A stretch of 64,000 nucleotides of DNA from Streptomyces capillispiralis (GTDB taxonomy: Bacteria > Actinomycetota > Actinomycetes > Streptomycetales > Streptomycetaceae): contig NZ_VIWV01000001.1 of the NCBI RefSeq assembly GCF_007829875.1, forward strand, positions 1,984,001-2,048,000, given 5' to 3'. The first letter of the stretch is position 1. Every line of letters begins with the position of its first letter. Below are positions 1 through 8,594 of the stretch, piece after piece. The notes under the pieces were generated by a model. It had not been told where the DNA came from. It worked only from the letters and a program-made list of their open reading frames with translations, and made no database searches. The position numbers and the translations under genes are program-made.

Positions 1-458
1 AGGGCGAACTCCCCTCGGACCGAGGCGGGCCGGCGGCCGTAGTCACCGGAGCGGCTCGGCCCGCCGGACCGGCGCGGGGCCGACGAGCCGTATCGGCTGC
101 CGCCCCTTCCGGAGTCGGCACTGCCGTTACGGGTGCGGGCGAAGCGGTCGTTCGTGCGTGTGCGGTTCATGCGGAACCTTCCTCGATGCGGCACATATCA
201 AGGAATTCCCGCAGCGATGAGCAGCACGGAGGAATCGCAAGAATGAACCGGTGGAGCGGAAAAGCGGATCTGGCCGACGGAAAACTCGTGCGGGCGCAGG
301 CGCTGAAATGAGTGACGCGAAGTGGCGCAATGTTCGGGCGTCCACCGCGATAAAGCCATGAAGGGTTGCGTGCATCCCTGAGGCATGCTTCGTATGCGGC
401 GAGCATACGGGTTTCCTGTTTTTCGTCCACAGTCGCGAACACTGCGGGAAACGCCAGC
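1..458. other. Left-edge region with no recognisable gene
   Basis: No reading frame here looks like a protein family or has a convincing start. The only structure seen is a 7-bp inverted repeat with a 5-nt loop (391-397 CGTATGC and 403-409 GCATACG). Upstream genes probably lie outside the window. Confidence 0.5.
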
Positions 459-496
459 AGCTGGGGCCCGCACCCCGAAGGATGCGGGCCCCAGCT
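459..496 (-). terminator. Hairpin terminator after the cold-shock gene
   Basis: A perfect 14-bp stem (459-472 AGCTGGGGCCCGCA, 483-496) with a 10-nt loop lies 18 nt beyond the stop of the cold-shock gene. There is no long U tract, which is common for Streptomyces hairpins. Confidence 0.75.
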
Positions 497-514
497 ACAA
501 AGTGCGCGTGAGCG

Positions 515-718
515 TCAGGCGAGAACGATGTTCTCGGCCGTCGGGCCCTTCTGACCCTGCGCGATGTCGAAGGTCACCTTCTGGCCCTCGATCAGCTCAC
601 GGAAGCCCTGGGCGGCGATGTTCGAGTAGTGGGCGAACACGTCAGCGCCGCCACCGTCCTGCTCGATGAAGCCGAAGCCCTTTTCCGCGTTGAACCACTT
701 CACGGTACCAGCAGCCAT
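515..718 (-). CDS. Cold-shock protein (CspA/CspB type)
   Basis: A 67-residue single cold-shock domain that fills the whole protein, the usual length. RNP1 (KGFGFI, about residues 13-18) and RNP2 (VFAHY, about 30-34) are both visible; these aromatic patches bind single-stranded RNA or DNA. Such proteins act as cytoplasmic RNA chaperones and Streptomyces has several copies. The ATG at 716-718 was chosen because the similarity begins exactly there and AGGAGA stands 7-12 nt upstream. The frame stays open for another 73 codons upstream, but that part is not cold-shock-like and is probably leader. A strong hairpin follows the gene. Confidence 0.95.
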   Translation of the reverse strand: MAAGTVKWFNAEKGFGFIEQDGGGADVFAHYSNIAAQGFRELIEGQKVTFDIAQGQKGPTAENIVLA

Positions 719-1135
719 GTCATTTCTCCTTTGGGGCAGTGCCTCGGGATCCACACTGCGCGGACCCCGTGTCGCCGCGATGATCACCCCGTCCGGAAAA
801 GGACCGGATAACAAAAGTGCTTCCAGCGGCACAGGCGCCGCCCGGAGGCACTTGAAGTTTTTGGGAACCACAACTGCAACTGAGATCGACAGTAGCACGC
901 CGCAGCGGCCTGCGTACGGTGAAGAATCCCACGCCACTTAATGCGACAGAGAATCTGTCCGCATGTTCCGTTGAAATCTCAGCTCGCGGGCACATATTTT
1001 GCCCAGCCAGAGCGCAACGTTCCGGGGAGTTCTGGGGCGCGCCCGGGCCCGCCGCCATGGGGCGCTCCGGCTCCCGGCGCCTGCCCCGTGAGAACCGACC
1101 GAGGACTGCGAGACGAAAATTCTTGGACGAGGTGA
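719..1135. other. Leader/promoter region of the cold-shock gene
   Basis: About 400 bp without a credible gene between the cold-shock start and the 3' end of the TetR gene. Part of it is presumably a long 5' leader, as is common for cold-shock genes. I see no conserved structure that I can name. Confidence 0.4.
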
Positions 1136-1774
1136 TCAGTTGTCGGGTTTCTTCTTCGAGCGCCGAGGGGCGGCGGCCCGGGTGGGGCGAGCGCCGGCCT
1201 CGATCTGCTGGGCGTACACGGCGTTCGTCACCAGCTCGCGCGCGTATGCGGCGTCCAGTCGGCCGGGGCGGAAGAGGATGCGGTACATGATCGGCGCCAC
1301 GACACGGTCGATCACCAGGTCCGTCTCGGGCACCGGCTCCCCCCGCCGCACCGCACGGGCCAACACGGCGTCGATCTGCTCTGCGGCATACGCCGAACAC
1401 TGACCGGCATTGGTTCCGTCGGGGTCGCCGAGCAGGGCGTCCCGGATGTAGGCGCGCCCGGGCGGCGAGGCCATCTCGTCGAGGAACTGTTCCGCCCACG
1501 CGTCGAGATCGGCCCGCAGGCTTCCGAGATCGGCCGGATCCGTTTCCGGGCGCAGTCGTTCGACGGCCACGTCGGACAGGAGTTCCTGCAGGTCGCCCCA
1601 ACGACGGTAGATCGTGGAGGGGGTCACGCCCGCCCGAGCGGCCACCATCGGGACCGTGAGCGCGTCGCGGCCCACCTCCCCTACGAGTTCATGTACCGCC
1701 GCGTGGACGGACTCCTGTACGCGTGCGCTGCGCCCGCCGGGGCGGACCATGGGCTTGGGACTCACGCGGTCCAC
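1136..1774 (-). CDS. TetR family transcriptional regulator
   Basis: A 212-residue TetR-type repressor. The N-terminal helix-turn-helix is visible at about residues 39-60 (VPMVAARAGVTPSTIYRRWG), followed by an all-helical ligand-binding domain and a basic tail. The start used is GTG at 1772-1774; there is no clear Shine-Dalgarno, so the mRNA may be leaderless or translation may begin at a later codon. An imperfect palindrome (1778-1796) lies just before the start. Two copies of the same sequence lie in the divergent promoter at 3.56-3.62 kb, so I infer that this protein represses itself and the amidase and MFS operons. The inducer is unknown. Confidence 0.9.
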   Translation of the reverse strand: MDRVSPKPMVRPGGRSARVQESVHAAVHELVGEVGRDALTVPMVAARAGVTPSTIYRRWGDLQELLSDVAVERLRPETDPADLGSLRADLDAWAEQFLDEMASPPGRAYIRDALLGDPDGTNAGQCSAYAAEQIDAVLARAVRRGEPVPETDLVIDRVVAPIMYRILFRPGRLDAAYARELVTNAVYAQQIEAGARPTRAAAPRRSKKKPDN

Positions 1775-1777
1775 CCT

Positions 1778-1796
1778 AATGCGATTTTGTTGCTTC
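1778..1796. promoter_or_regulatory. Probable operator in front of the TetR gene
   Basis: Read on the minus strand this is GAAGCAACAAAATCGCATT. It matches the site at 3602-3620 at 13 of 19 positions, including the half-site cores AAGCAA and TCGC. It lies 4 bp before the TetR start codon, as expected for autoregulation. Confidence 0.55.
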
Positions 1797-1907
1797 TAGG
1801 CGGTGGCCGGCGTCGGCGACCCGCAGGGCTACGTGTCCGGGCGCCCGAGCACGGCGGACGCCCCTGCGGCGACGCGACCGCATGCCGGCGGGAACGTCCG
1901 CCTTCCC

Positions 1908-3299
1908 TCAGGCAGCGAGGGGAGCAAGCCGCCCCGCGCCGGCCACCGACTCCTCGTAGACCCGGCCCACGCGGAGCACCGTCGCGTCGTGGAAGGGGCG
2001 CGCCATCAGCTGCATGCCGATCGGCAGTCCGGCGCGGTCGTGACCGACCGGCAGGGTGAGGGCCGGGACGCCGGTGATGTTGGCCGGGGCACAGAGGCGG
2101 ACGTAGCTGTCCGACACGGCCTCGGTCGTGCCATCGACCCACTCGACGGCTTCCTGCCCCGCCTCGACGGCGGTCATCGGCACCGTCGGCGCGGCGAGGA
2201 CGTCGATTGCGTCGAACATGCGGGCCCAGGCGTCTCGCATCAAGGTGCGGGCCCGCTGGGCGCGGAGGTAGTCGCCCGCGGAGGTGAGTTCGCCGGCCTC
2301 CAGCAGGATGCGCACGTCCGCCGCGTACAGGTCGGGGGTGGCCCGCAGCGACCGCTCGTGGTAGGCGGTGGCCTCGGGAACCATCAGCCCCCACTGGACG
2401 GCCTGGATGTAGCGCGCCATCGGGATCTCGACGTCGACGAGCTCCGCCCCCAGCTCCGCCAGCCGTTCGATCGCGCCGCGTACGGACTCCTCGACCTCGG
2501 GCGTGACCCGGTCGAAGTAGTGGTTTCGCGGTACGCCGACCTTCAATCCTCGCAGGTCGCCTCCCGGGAAGCGGTCCAGCACCGGGCCGGGCACGCTCGC
2601 CGGGTCGCGCGGGTCGCGGCCGGCGGTCGCCGACAGCACCAGCGCGACGTCCTGGACGGTGCGGGCGAGAGGGCCCACGTGGTCCAGGGACCAGGACAGC
2701 GAGGTCACGCCCGTGCGGGGGACCAGGCCGTAGGTCGGCTTGAGGCCCACCACGCCGTTCAGGGCCGCGGGGACCCGGATGGAACCGCCCGTGTCCGTGC
2801 CCATGGCGAACGTCGCCCCGCCGGCGGCGACAGCCACCGCCGAGCCGCCGCTCGACCCGCCCGCGACCCGGCTGTGGTCCCAGGCGTTGTTCGTCTGCGG
2901 AGTGGTCAGGCCGTAGGCGAACTCGTGCGTGTGCGTCTTGCCCAGGAGGACGGCCCCGGCGGCGCCGAGCCGTTCGGCCGCCCGGCTGTCGCGTTCCGCC
3001 ACGTGCCCCGCCCGGACGTGCGAGCTCGCCGTGGTGGGCATCCCCTGTGCGTCGATCAGATCCTTGAGCGCCATGGGGATCCCGTGCAGCGGCCCGCGCG
3101 GTCCGCTTCCGGAGATCTCCCGTTCGGCACGGTGCGCTGCGGCCAGGGCCGCTTCGGCGGCGACGGTGACGTAGGCGCCCAGCCGTCCTTCGACGGCGGC
3201 GATACGGGCGAGCACCGATGCGGTGAGTTCGACGGGGGACAGCTCCCGTGCGCGCACCGCACGGGAGGCTTCGGTCAGCGACAGCTCAAACGGTTGCAT
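1908..3299 (-). CDS. Amidase signature family hydrolase
   Basis: A 463-residue cytoplasmic amidase of normal family length. The Ser-cisSer-Lys triad is readable: Lys79 in ALKDLID, Ser149 in GGSSGGSA and the nucleophile Ser173 in DTGGSIR. The family hydrolyses C-N amide bonds in substrates from GatCAB intermediates to urethanes and carboxybiuret. A GatA role is unlikely because no gatB or gatC is near. The ATG at 3297-3299 has a GGGGGA ribosome site and overlaps the end of the AtzG-like gene by 14 nt, so the two are translationally coupled, as AtzG/AtzE-type pairs are. The substrate cannot be told from sequence. Confidence 0.92.
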   Translation of the reverse strand: MQPFELSLTEASRAVRARELSPVELTASVLARIAAVEGRLGAYVTVAAEAALAAAHRAEREISGSGPRGPLHGIPMALKDLIDAQGMPTTASSHVRAGHVAERDSRAAERLGAAGAVLLGKTHTHEFAYGLTTPQTNNAWDHSRVAGGSSGGSAVAVAAGGATFAMGTDTGGSIRVPAALNGVVGLKPTYGLVPRTGVTSLSWSLDHVGPLARTVQDVALVLSATAGRDPRDPASVPGPVLDRFPGGDLRGLKVGVPRNHYFDRVTPEVEESVRGAIERLAELGAELVDVEIPMARYIQAVQWGLMVPEATAYHERSLRATPDLYAADVRILLEAGELTSAGDYLRAQRARTLMRDAWARMFDAIDVLAAPTVPMTAVEAGQEAVEWVDGTTEAVSDSYVRLCAPANITGVPALTLPVGHDRAGLPIGMQLMARPFHDATVLRVGRVYEESVAGAGRLAPLAA

Positions 3300-3492
3300 C
3301 GGCGTTCCCCCGTCCGGCTCGGTAGGAGGACGCGGGAGGGGTCTCGCCGAAATCGAGCTCGCGCAACGTGCTGATCACGGAGTGGATGTGGTTGGCCGTC
3401 ATGGCCACTCCTTCGTGTCGGCCGTCCCCGAGGGGGAGCCCCGCCCGCAGCGCCCCTCGGGCTGCCTCTTGGGGGGTGAGTTCGCTGGTCAT
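3286..3492 (-). CDS. AtzG-like (DUF4089-type) small amidase partner
   Basis: A 68-residue protein preceded by GGAAGGAAG. Its core (LPLGDGRHEGVAMTAN, then a helix ending LRELDFGETPPA and a YRAG motif) follows the AtzG/DUF4089 pattern of L-P-R-GV, an amphipathic helix, then PAP-F/Y-R. In the known cases these small proteins form a GatC-like belt around an AtzE-type amidase. The gene directly precedes and overlaps the amidase here, which supports the assignment. The family call is by pattern recognition and would need a profile search. Confidence 0.7.
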   Translation of the reverse strand: MTSELTPQEAARGALRAGLPLGDGRHEGVAMTANHIHSVISTLRELDFGETPPASSYRAGRGNADATV

Positions 3493-3639
3493 GGCTTCCT
3501 TCCGGATCCGTGCGGCGCGACGGGCCGGGCAGGTACAGGTCCTCCGACCACCGCAAAAGCGAATCGTTTGCTTTAGCCGATCGTAGGATCTACGGTGCCT
3601 TAAAGCAAACCAGTCGCTTTTAGCACGGGAAGGACCCTC
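3493..3639. promoter_or_regulatory. Divergent promoter with two operator copies (AtzG/amidase versus MFS)
   Basis: Two 19-bp imperfect palindromes lie in opposite orientation: 3556-3574 AAAGCGAATCGTTTGCTTT and 3602-3620 AAAGCAAACCAGTCGCTTT. Their centres are 46 bp apart, so together they form a large inverted repeat (19 of 21 positions pair, 3555-3575 with 3601-3621). A third, weaker copy precedes the TetR gene at 1778-1796. This is the typical layout for TetR control of divergent operons. Confidence 0.75.
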
Positions 3640-4965
3640 ATGCAGAGCGTCCCCGCGGGCCTCGCGCCTCCCCGCACCTCCCCCTCCGGACGTCTGCCGT
3701 TCGCACTGCACGCCTCGATCCTGATCGCGCTGCTCGCCGCATCCAGCGCGCCGACCCCGCTGTACCCCCGCTACCAGGCTCAGTGGCAGTTGTCGTCCCT
3801 CGACATCACCGTGGTCTTCAGCGCCTACGCCCTGGCGCTCCTGATCGCACTGCTGACCACCGGAACCCTTTCCGACCATGTCGGACGCCGCCCCGTGCTC
3901 CTGGGCGCGCTCGCGGTCCAGGTCGCCTCCATGGCACTGTTCGCGACGGCCGGCGGCCTGACCACCCTGATCGGCGCCCGCGTGCTGCAGGGCATCGCGA
4001 CCGGCGTGGCGACCAGCGCGGCAGGTGCGGCTCTCCTCGACCTGGAAGACCCCGCCCGGCCGGGTCGCCCCGCTCTGGCCAACAGCATCGCGCCGGTGAC
4101 GGGCATGGCGGCCGGCGTCCTGGCAGCCACCCTCATGGTGCGCTTCGCCCCCGTTCCGACGATCACGGTGTACGCGGCCCTGATCGCCGTGTTCGCCGCG
4201 CAGGCCATCGCCCTCGTCTCGACGTCCGAGACCGTCCGCCGCCGTCCCGGAGCACTGCGCTCGACGCGGCCCCACCTGGCGCTGCCGCCGGCGGCCGCCC
4301 ACGCTCTCCTGCTCAACGGCGCCGGCGTCGTCGCCGTCTGGGCACTCGGCGGCTTCTACTCGTCCCTGGGACCGGGCTTCACACGGCTCATCTCCCCCGA
4401 CGGACCCGGATACGCCGGCGGCATGGTCTTCTTCACGCTGACGGCCGTCGCCGCCCCGACGGTGTACTTCACGCGCAGGATGCGTGCCGACGTCTGCGCT
4501 CTTCTCGGGAGCTGCGCGGTGATTCCGGCGGCCGTCCTGACCCTGGGTGCCCTCCATTTCGCCGGCCCCGTACTTCTCTTCGCCGGGGCGGCGCTGGCCG
4601 GGTTCGGCTTCGGAGCCGTCTCCCAGGGTGCGCTGCGCGCGGTCGTCGACTCGGTCCCGGCCCGGGAGAAGGGCGGCACGCTCGCCTCCTTCCACGTACT
4701 CAGCTACCTGGCGATGAGTCTGCCCGCCATCGGCGCCGGCGCCCTCACCGCCGGCTTCGGGCTGCGTGCGGCAGCACTGGCCCATGCCGGCTGCGTGGCC
4801 GTACTGGCGACCGTCGCGGTCGCGACCCTGACCGCGCCGCTGCGCGGTCGGCGCCGGACACCGTCCCCGGACGCCCACTCCCGCCCGGCAACGAGCAACT
4901 GCACATCTGCCTCACCCGACACACACGCCCCAGACGTCTCGGTCCTCGCGACCCATGACAGGTAA
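3640..4965 (+). CDS. MFS transporter (drug/metabolite exporter type)
   Basis: A 441-residue protein with about 12 hydrophobic segments. The MFS motif A loop between segments 2 and 3 reads GTLSDHVGRRPVLL, and the long hydrophilic C-terminus is rich in Ser, Pro and Thr. It probably exports a small molecule by proton antiport across the cytoplasmic membrane. AAGGA precedes the ATG. The metallo-hydrolase gene follows after 11 bp, and the amidase operon is divergent from a shared operator region, so export and hydrolysis of a related compound are probably co-regulated. The substrate is unknown. Confidence 0.9.
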   Translation: MQSVPAGLAPPRTSPSGRLPFALHASILIALLAASSAPTPLYPRYQAQWQLSSLDITVVFSAYALALLIALLTTGTLSDHVGRRPVLLGALAVQVASMALFATAGGLTTLIGARVLQGIATGVATSAAGAALLDLEDPARPGRPALANSIAPVTGMAAGVLAATLMVRFAPVPTITVYAALIAVFAAQAIALVSTSETVRRRPGALRSTRPHLALPPAAAHALLLNGAGVVAVWALGGFYSSLGPGFTRLISPDGPGYAGGMVFFTLTAVAAPTVYFTRRMRADVCALLGSCAVIPAAVLTLGALHFAGPVLLFAGAALAGFGFGAVSQGALRAVVDSVPAREKGGTLASFHVLSYLAMSLPAIGAGALTAGFGLRAAALAHAGCVAVLATVAVATLTAPLRGRRRTPSPDAHSRPATSNCTSASPDTHAPDVSVLATHDR

Positions 4966-4976
4966 GGAAAGTCGCC

Positions 4977-5912
4977 GTGTTCACCTCATCACACACGACC
5001 AAGTCCACTACTCCCCCCGCCTCTTCCTGGACGGTGGGCGACCACACCGTACGACGCATCGACGAAGTGGTCCTGCCCGCCCGGACCGGTCCGTGGCTGC
5101 TGCCCGGGGCGACCCCTGACCTCGTGAGCCGGACTCCCTGGCTGAGCCCCGAATTCGCCGACGAGCAAGGCGTCCTGCGCCTGGCGAGTCACAGCTTCGC
5201 CGTCGAGGTGGACGGCATGCGGGTGCTGGTGGACACCGGCATCGGAAACGGGAAGCGGCGCGCCAACCCCGCCTGGCACAACCTGAACAGCGACTACGAG
5301 GCACGGCTACGGGCGGCGGGCTTCGCGCCGGAGAGCGTCGACGTCGTGGTCCTGACCCACCTCCACGCCGACCACGTGGGGTGGAACACGCGTGCCGAGG
5401 GCGACGCCTGGGTGCCGACCTTCCCGAACGCGCGCTATCTCACCTCACGCATCGAGTGGGACTACTGGGCGGGTGTCGACATGGAGGAGGCGCGTCGGCA
5501 GATGTTCCGGGACTCGGTCCATCCCGTCCGGGAAGCAGGTCTGTTCGACCTCATCGATGTCGCGGACGAGGGCACGGACGTCGCGCCGGGAATCCGTCTG
5601 CTGCCCACCCCCGGCCACACACCGGGGCAGGTGGCGGTGGAACTGAGCAGCCGCGGCGAGACCGCGTTGGTCACCGGCGACAGCATCCACCACCCGGTCC
5701 AGATGGCGCATCCGGAGCTCTGCAGCTGTGTGGACGTCGCTCCCGAACTCGCGGCCAGGACCCGGAACCAGGTGCTCGGCTCACTGGCCGGTACGTCGAC
5801 TCTCCTGCTCGGGAGCCACTTCCCGCCGCCGACCGCCGGACACGTGCTGCGCGAGGACGGCGGGTACCGACTGGTCCCGGCTCCCCCAGGGGCCACGCCC
5901 ATCGGCGGCTGA
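4977..5912 (+). CDS. Metallo-beta-lactamase fold hydrolase
   Basis: A 311-residue MBL-fold enzyme. The dinuclear metal motif HLHADHVGWN is at about residues 128-137, and further ligands are seen in PTPGHTPGQ, in TGDSIHHPVQ and in a C-terminal GSHFPPPT. The overall pattern resembles the lactonase and methyl-parathion-hydrolase-like group. The start is GTG 4977-4979; its ribosome site (TAAGGAAAG) overlaps the stop of the MFS gene, so the two form an operon. It likely hydrolyses an ester, lactone or amide handled by the same TetR-controlled set. There is no signal peptide, so it acts in the cytoplasm. Confidence 0.9.
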   Translation: MFTSSHTTKSTTPPASSWTVGDHTVRRIDEVVLPARTGPWLLPGATPDLVSRTPWLSPEFADEQGVLRLASHSFAVEVDGMRVLVDTGIGNGKRRANPAWHNLNSDYEARLRAAGFAPESVDVVVLTHLHADHVGWNTRAEGDAWVPTFPNARYLTSRIEWDYWAGVDMEEARRQMFRDSVHPVREAGLFDLIDVADEGTDVAPGIRLLPTPGHTPGQVAVELSSRGETALVTGDSIHHPVQMAHPELCSCVDVAPELAARTRNQVLGSLAGTSTLLLGSHFPPPTAGHVLREDGGYRLVPAPPGATPIGG

Positions 5913-6266
5913 AGCGGATCGGAGCACCCGGGACGTACCGCGCACCGAGTCGCACCGAGTCCGTGCGGGTGACGTCCTGGGCGTCCGCGACCGGACGATC
6001 CGGGAGCGGCCATGAGACTCCTCCGGCAGGCGCTCCGTCGCCACCGGGGCGTCAGGTGAACGCCAACGCCCCATGTGCGATGCTTCGTCGCCTTTACCAC
6101 ATGTGACCAGCGGAAGTCATCTCTCCGTTTCTCCGGTGTGGCTGGTTATGATCGGTACATCACGTCGCGTCAAAGCCGAACCGGACTTCCCCCAGTTCTG
6201 AACGCAGAACTGCGTCCGGTCTCGGCGGTCGGGCCGTCCCCCTGGTTCCCCGCTCTCCGAGGACTG
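5913..6266. other. Intergenic region before the conservon
   Basis: No gene is seen. It holds a tandem 10-bp repeat (GCACCGAGTC twice, near 5942-5961), a plausible -10 box TATGAT near 6146, and the leader hairpin listed next. Confidence 0.5.
6181..6219 (+). promoter_or_regulatory. Leader hairpin upstream of cvnA
   Basis: An inner perfect stem (6193-6200 CAGTTCTG, 6205-6212 CAGAACTG, loop AACG) is enclosed by an outer stem, CCGGAC 6181-6186 with GTCCGG 6214-6219. It ends 47 nt before the cvnA start codon. It could be an attenuator, an mRNA stability element or a protein-binding site; I cannot tell which. Confidence 0.5.
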
Positions 6267-8594
6267 ATGTCTCCCATAGAAACCGAAGGCACACGAGGGC
6301 AGCTGACGGCTCGTCGGCGGCGTACTCCGCGCCTGCGTACGCTGCTCATTTGGCTGGCCATCATCCCTATCCTGGCGATGAGCGCCCAAGTGGCCATGAC
6401 CGCACAGCCGCTGGTACACCAGTCAAAGCAACTACGCGCTGATGTGGCAGTCGCTGAGCGGACCGATGTACCCCTGACCAGGCTGATGGTCGAACTCCAG
6501 GCTGAGCGGACGATGACCGCCACACGGTGGGCGAGCGGCTCCGTGTCCGAGAAGGAGCTGCGCGAGCAGCGCGCGGCCACGGACCGGGCCGCGGACGAGT
6601 TCCGCCGGGCGGCGGACGGAGCTCTGGCGGCGACCGGGCGCGAAAACGATCATTACGTCACGGAGCTGAAGCACAGCCTCGCGGATCTGGCCGCGTTCCG
6701 CGAGCGCGCGGACGCCCGCAGCGGGGACGCGGACCGGACGATCGGCTACTACTCCGACCTCGTCGACCACATCATCCGGGTGTACCAGAACGAGTTCAGC
6801 CATGCGGAAGACGCCGAGCTCATCCAGGAGAGCGGCCTGGTCGTCACGGTGTTCACGGTGACCGAGATGGTGGCACGCGAGACCACCATCCTCGCCATGG
6901 CCGGGCCGTCCAGGCGTCTGAGCCCTTCCGGGTTCGCCGAATTCGTCAACTCCGTCGGATCCCAGCGGTACCAGTACGACGAGTGGGTCGCGCCGTATCT
7001 GACGACCGAGGACAAAGCGGCCTACGACCAGGTCTTCGCCTCGGACGGCTGGAAGACGAAGGTCCGCCTCGAGGACGTGGTCATCTCCGACCACCAGAGC
7101 ACCGCGTCCGGCATCGAGCTGCCCGAGGAAGCTGACGCCTGGCAGGCCGCGTACGACGAGTTCGCGCCGCGCCTTGCCGCGCTCAACGCGGAACAGGGGC
7201 GAGCACTGCTCGTGCACGCCGACGCCAAGGCCACGCAGTTGGAGAACGAGGTCATCTGGCTGATCGTCGGAAACGGCGCGGCCGTCATCGCCGTCGCGGC
7301 CGTCATCGTGCTCACCACGCGCTCCGTGCTCCGCCGCCTGCGCGGTCTGCACCAACGTACGGTGGCCATTGCCGAGGACACGCTGCCGGACGTCGTTGCC
7401 CGGCTCCAGCGCGGGCAGCCCGTCGACGACGACGCGCTGCCCGCGGTGAGCGGGGACCGGGACGAGGTCGGACGTATCAGCGACGCGTTCGCCCGGGTCG
7501 TCTCCGTATCCGTCGACGGGCATGCGCGGCTCGCGGCCGAGCGTCAGGGTTTCGGTATGTTCGCCGCGGGCATCGCCTCGCGCACCGGAAACCTGGTCAG
7601 CCGCCAGTTGGCCCTCACCGACGAACTGCAGGACGCCTTCGGGCACGACGAGGAGCTTCTCGCCCGGTTGATGCGATCCGACCAGTTGACGGTGGGCATG
7701 CGGCGGCAGATCGAGAACCTGCTCATCCTGGCAGGTGGGGAGATCCCCGATCCGCACACCGAGCCCATGCGCGTCGCCGACCTGCTGCGCGAGGCCGCGG
7801 CGGAAGTCGAGGACTTCCGGCGGATCGAGCGCCAGGCCCTGGACGAGATCAGCGTGGCACCGCGGGTGATCAGCGAGATCAGCCACCTCCTGGCGGAACT
7901 CCTGGACAACGCCACCCGGTTCTCCCCGCCGCAGTCGAAGGTGGTCATCCGTGCCGAACTGGTGACGGACGGGCTGTCGGTCGACATCGAGGACCGCGGG
8001 CCTCGGGTGACCGCCGCCACCTACGAGGAGATGAACGGGCGTCTGCACTCGGCCCCGCCGTATGCCGTCCTGGCGGAGAACGCGCACCGGCTCGGGCTGT
8101 TCGTGGTCGGCCACATCGCCGAACAGCTCGGGGCCACAGTGACGCTGCGCCGCTCGGTGTACGGGGGGACGTCGGCCGTGGTGATCCTCCCCAAGGAACT
8201 CCTCGTGCCGACCGAACCGGTCCGGGCGGGAAAGGAAGCGCCCCGCGCGGCGATGCCCGCCCCGGCACCGGGCCCGTTCGACGAACGCAAGCCCGAACTG
8301 GTCCTGCACGCGAAGACCAGGTCGGCCGCCCGCAGGACGCCGGAGCGCTTGCCCGAGCGGCCGGTGGAGAGCAAGCCGTCGGTTCCTTCCCCGACACGGA
8401 ACGGTGACGCGAAGCCGGCCCTCCCGGAACGGATCCCACAGGCTCACATCGCCGAGCAGCTCCGCGCGCCGCACGCAGCGGAGACCGGCGTCCATCAGGA
8501 CGCGGCGACACCCGAAGAAGTGGCCGACGCCTGGGCGGACTACGAACACGGGACTCAGACAGTGGAAGAAGAACTCCGACAGGATCAGCCATGA
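6267..8594 (+). CDS. cvnA: Conservon sensor-like histidine kinase (CvnA type)
   Basis: A 775-residue membrane protein. Segment 1 is at about residues 21-42, followed by a roughly 280-residue extracellular nitrate/nitrite-sensing-like domain, segment 2 at about 325-350, a HAMP-like region, a dimerisation helix region, and an HATPase domain (ELLDNATRFSPP is the N box, and VIEDRGPR-like and GLFVVGHIA are also seen). The Pro/Ala/Glu-rich C-terminal tail is disordered. Conservon kinases differ from classical ones and have no paired response regulator. They are thought to act as a membrane-bound GPCR-like complex with CvnB, CvnC and CvnD. ATG 6267 was chosen over the frame's earlier Met because GAGG precedes it and the hydrophobic segment then starts at a normal distance. 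Confidence 0.9.
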   Translation: MSPIETEGTRGQLTARRRRTPRLRTLLIWLAIIPILAMSAQVAMTAQPLVHQSKQLRADVAVAERTDVPLTRLMVELQAERTMTATRWASGSVSEKELREQRAATDRAADEFRRAADGALAATGRENDHYVTELKHSLADLAAFRERADARSGDADRTIGYYSDLVDHIIRVYQNEFSHAEDAELIQESGLVVTVFTVTEMVARETTILAMAGPSRRLSPSGFAEFVNSVGSQRYQYDEWVAPYLTTEDKAAYDQVFASDGWKTKVRLEDVVISDHQSTASGIELPEEADAWQAAYDEFAPRLAALNAEQGRALLVHADAKATQLENEVIWLIVGNGAAVIAVAAVIVLTTRSVLRRLRGLHQRTVAIAEDTLPDVVARLQRGQPVDDDALPAVSGDRDEVGRISDAFARVVSVSVDGHARLAAERQGFGMFAAGIASRTGNLVSRQLALTDELQDAFGHDEELLARLMRSDQLTVGMRRQIENLLILAGGEIPDPHTEPMRVADLLREAAAEVEDFRRIERQALDEISVAPRVISEISHLLAELLDNATRFSPPQSKVVIRAELVTDGLSVDIEDRGPRVTAATYEEMNGRLHSAPPYAVLAENAHRLGLFVVGHIAEQLGATVTLRRSVYGGTSAVVILPKELLVPTEPVRAGKEAPRAAMPAPAPGPFDERKPELVLHAKTRSAARRTPERLPERPVESKPSVPSPTRNGDAKPALPERIPQAHIAEQLRAPHAAETGVHQDAATPEEVADAWADYEHGTQTVEEELRQDQP

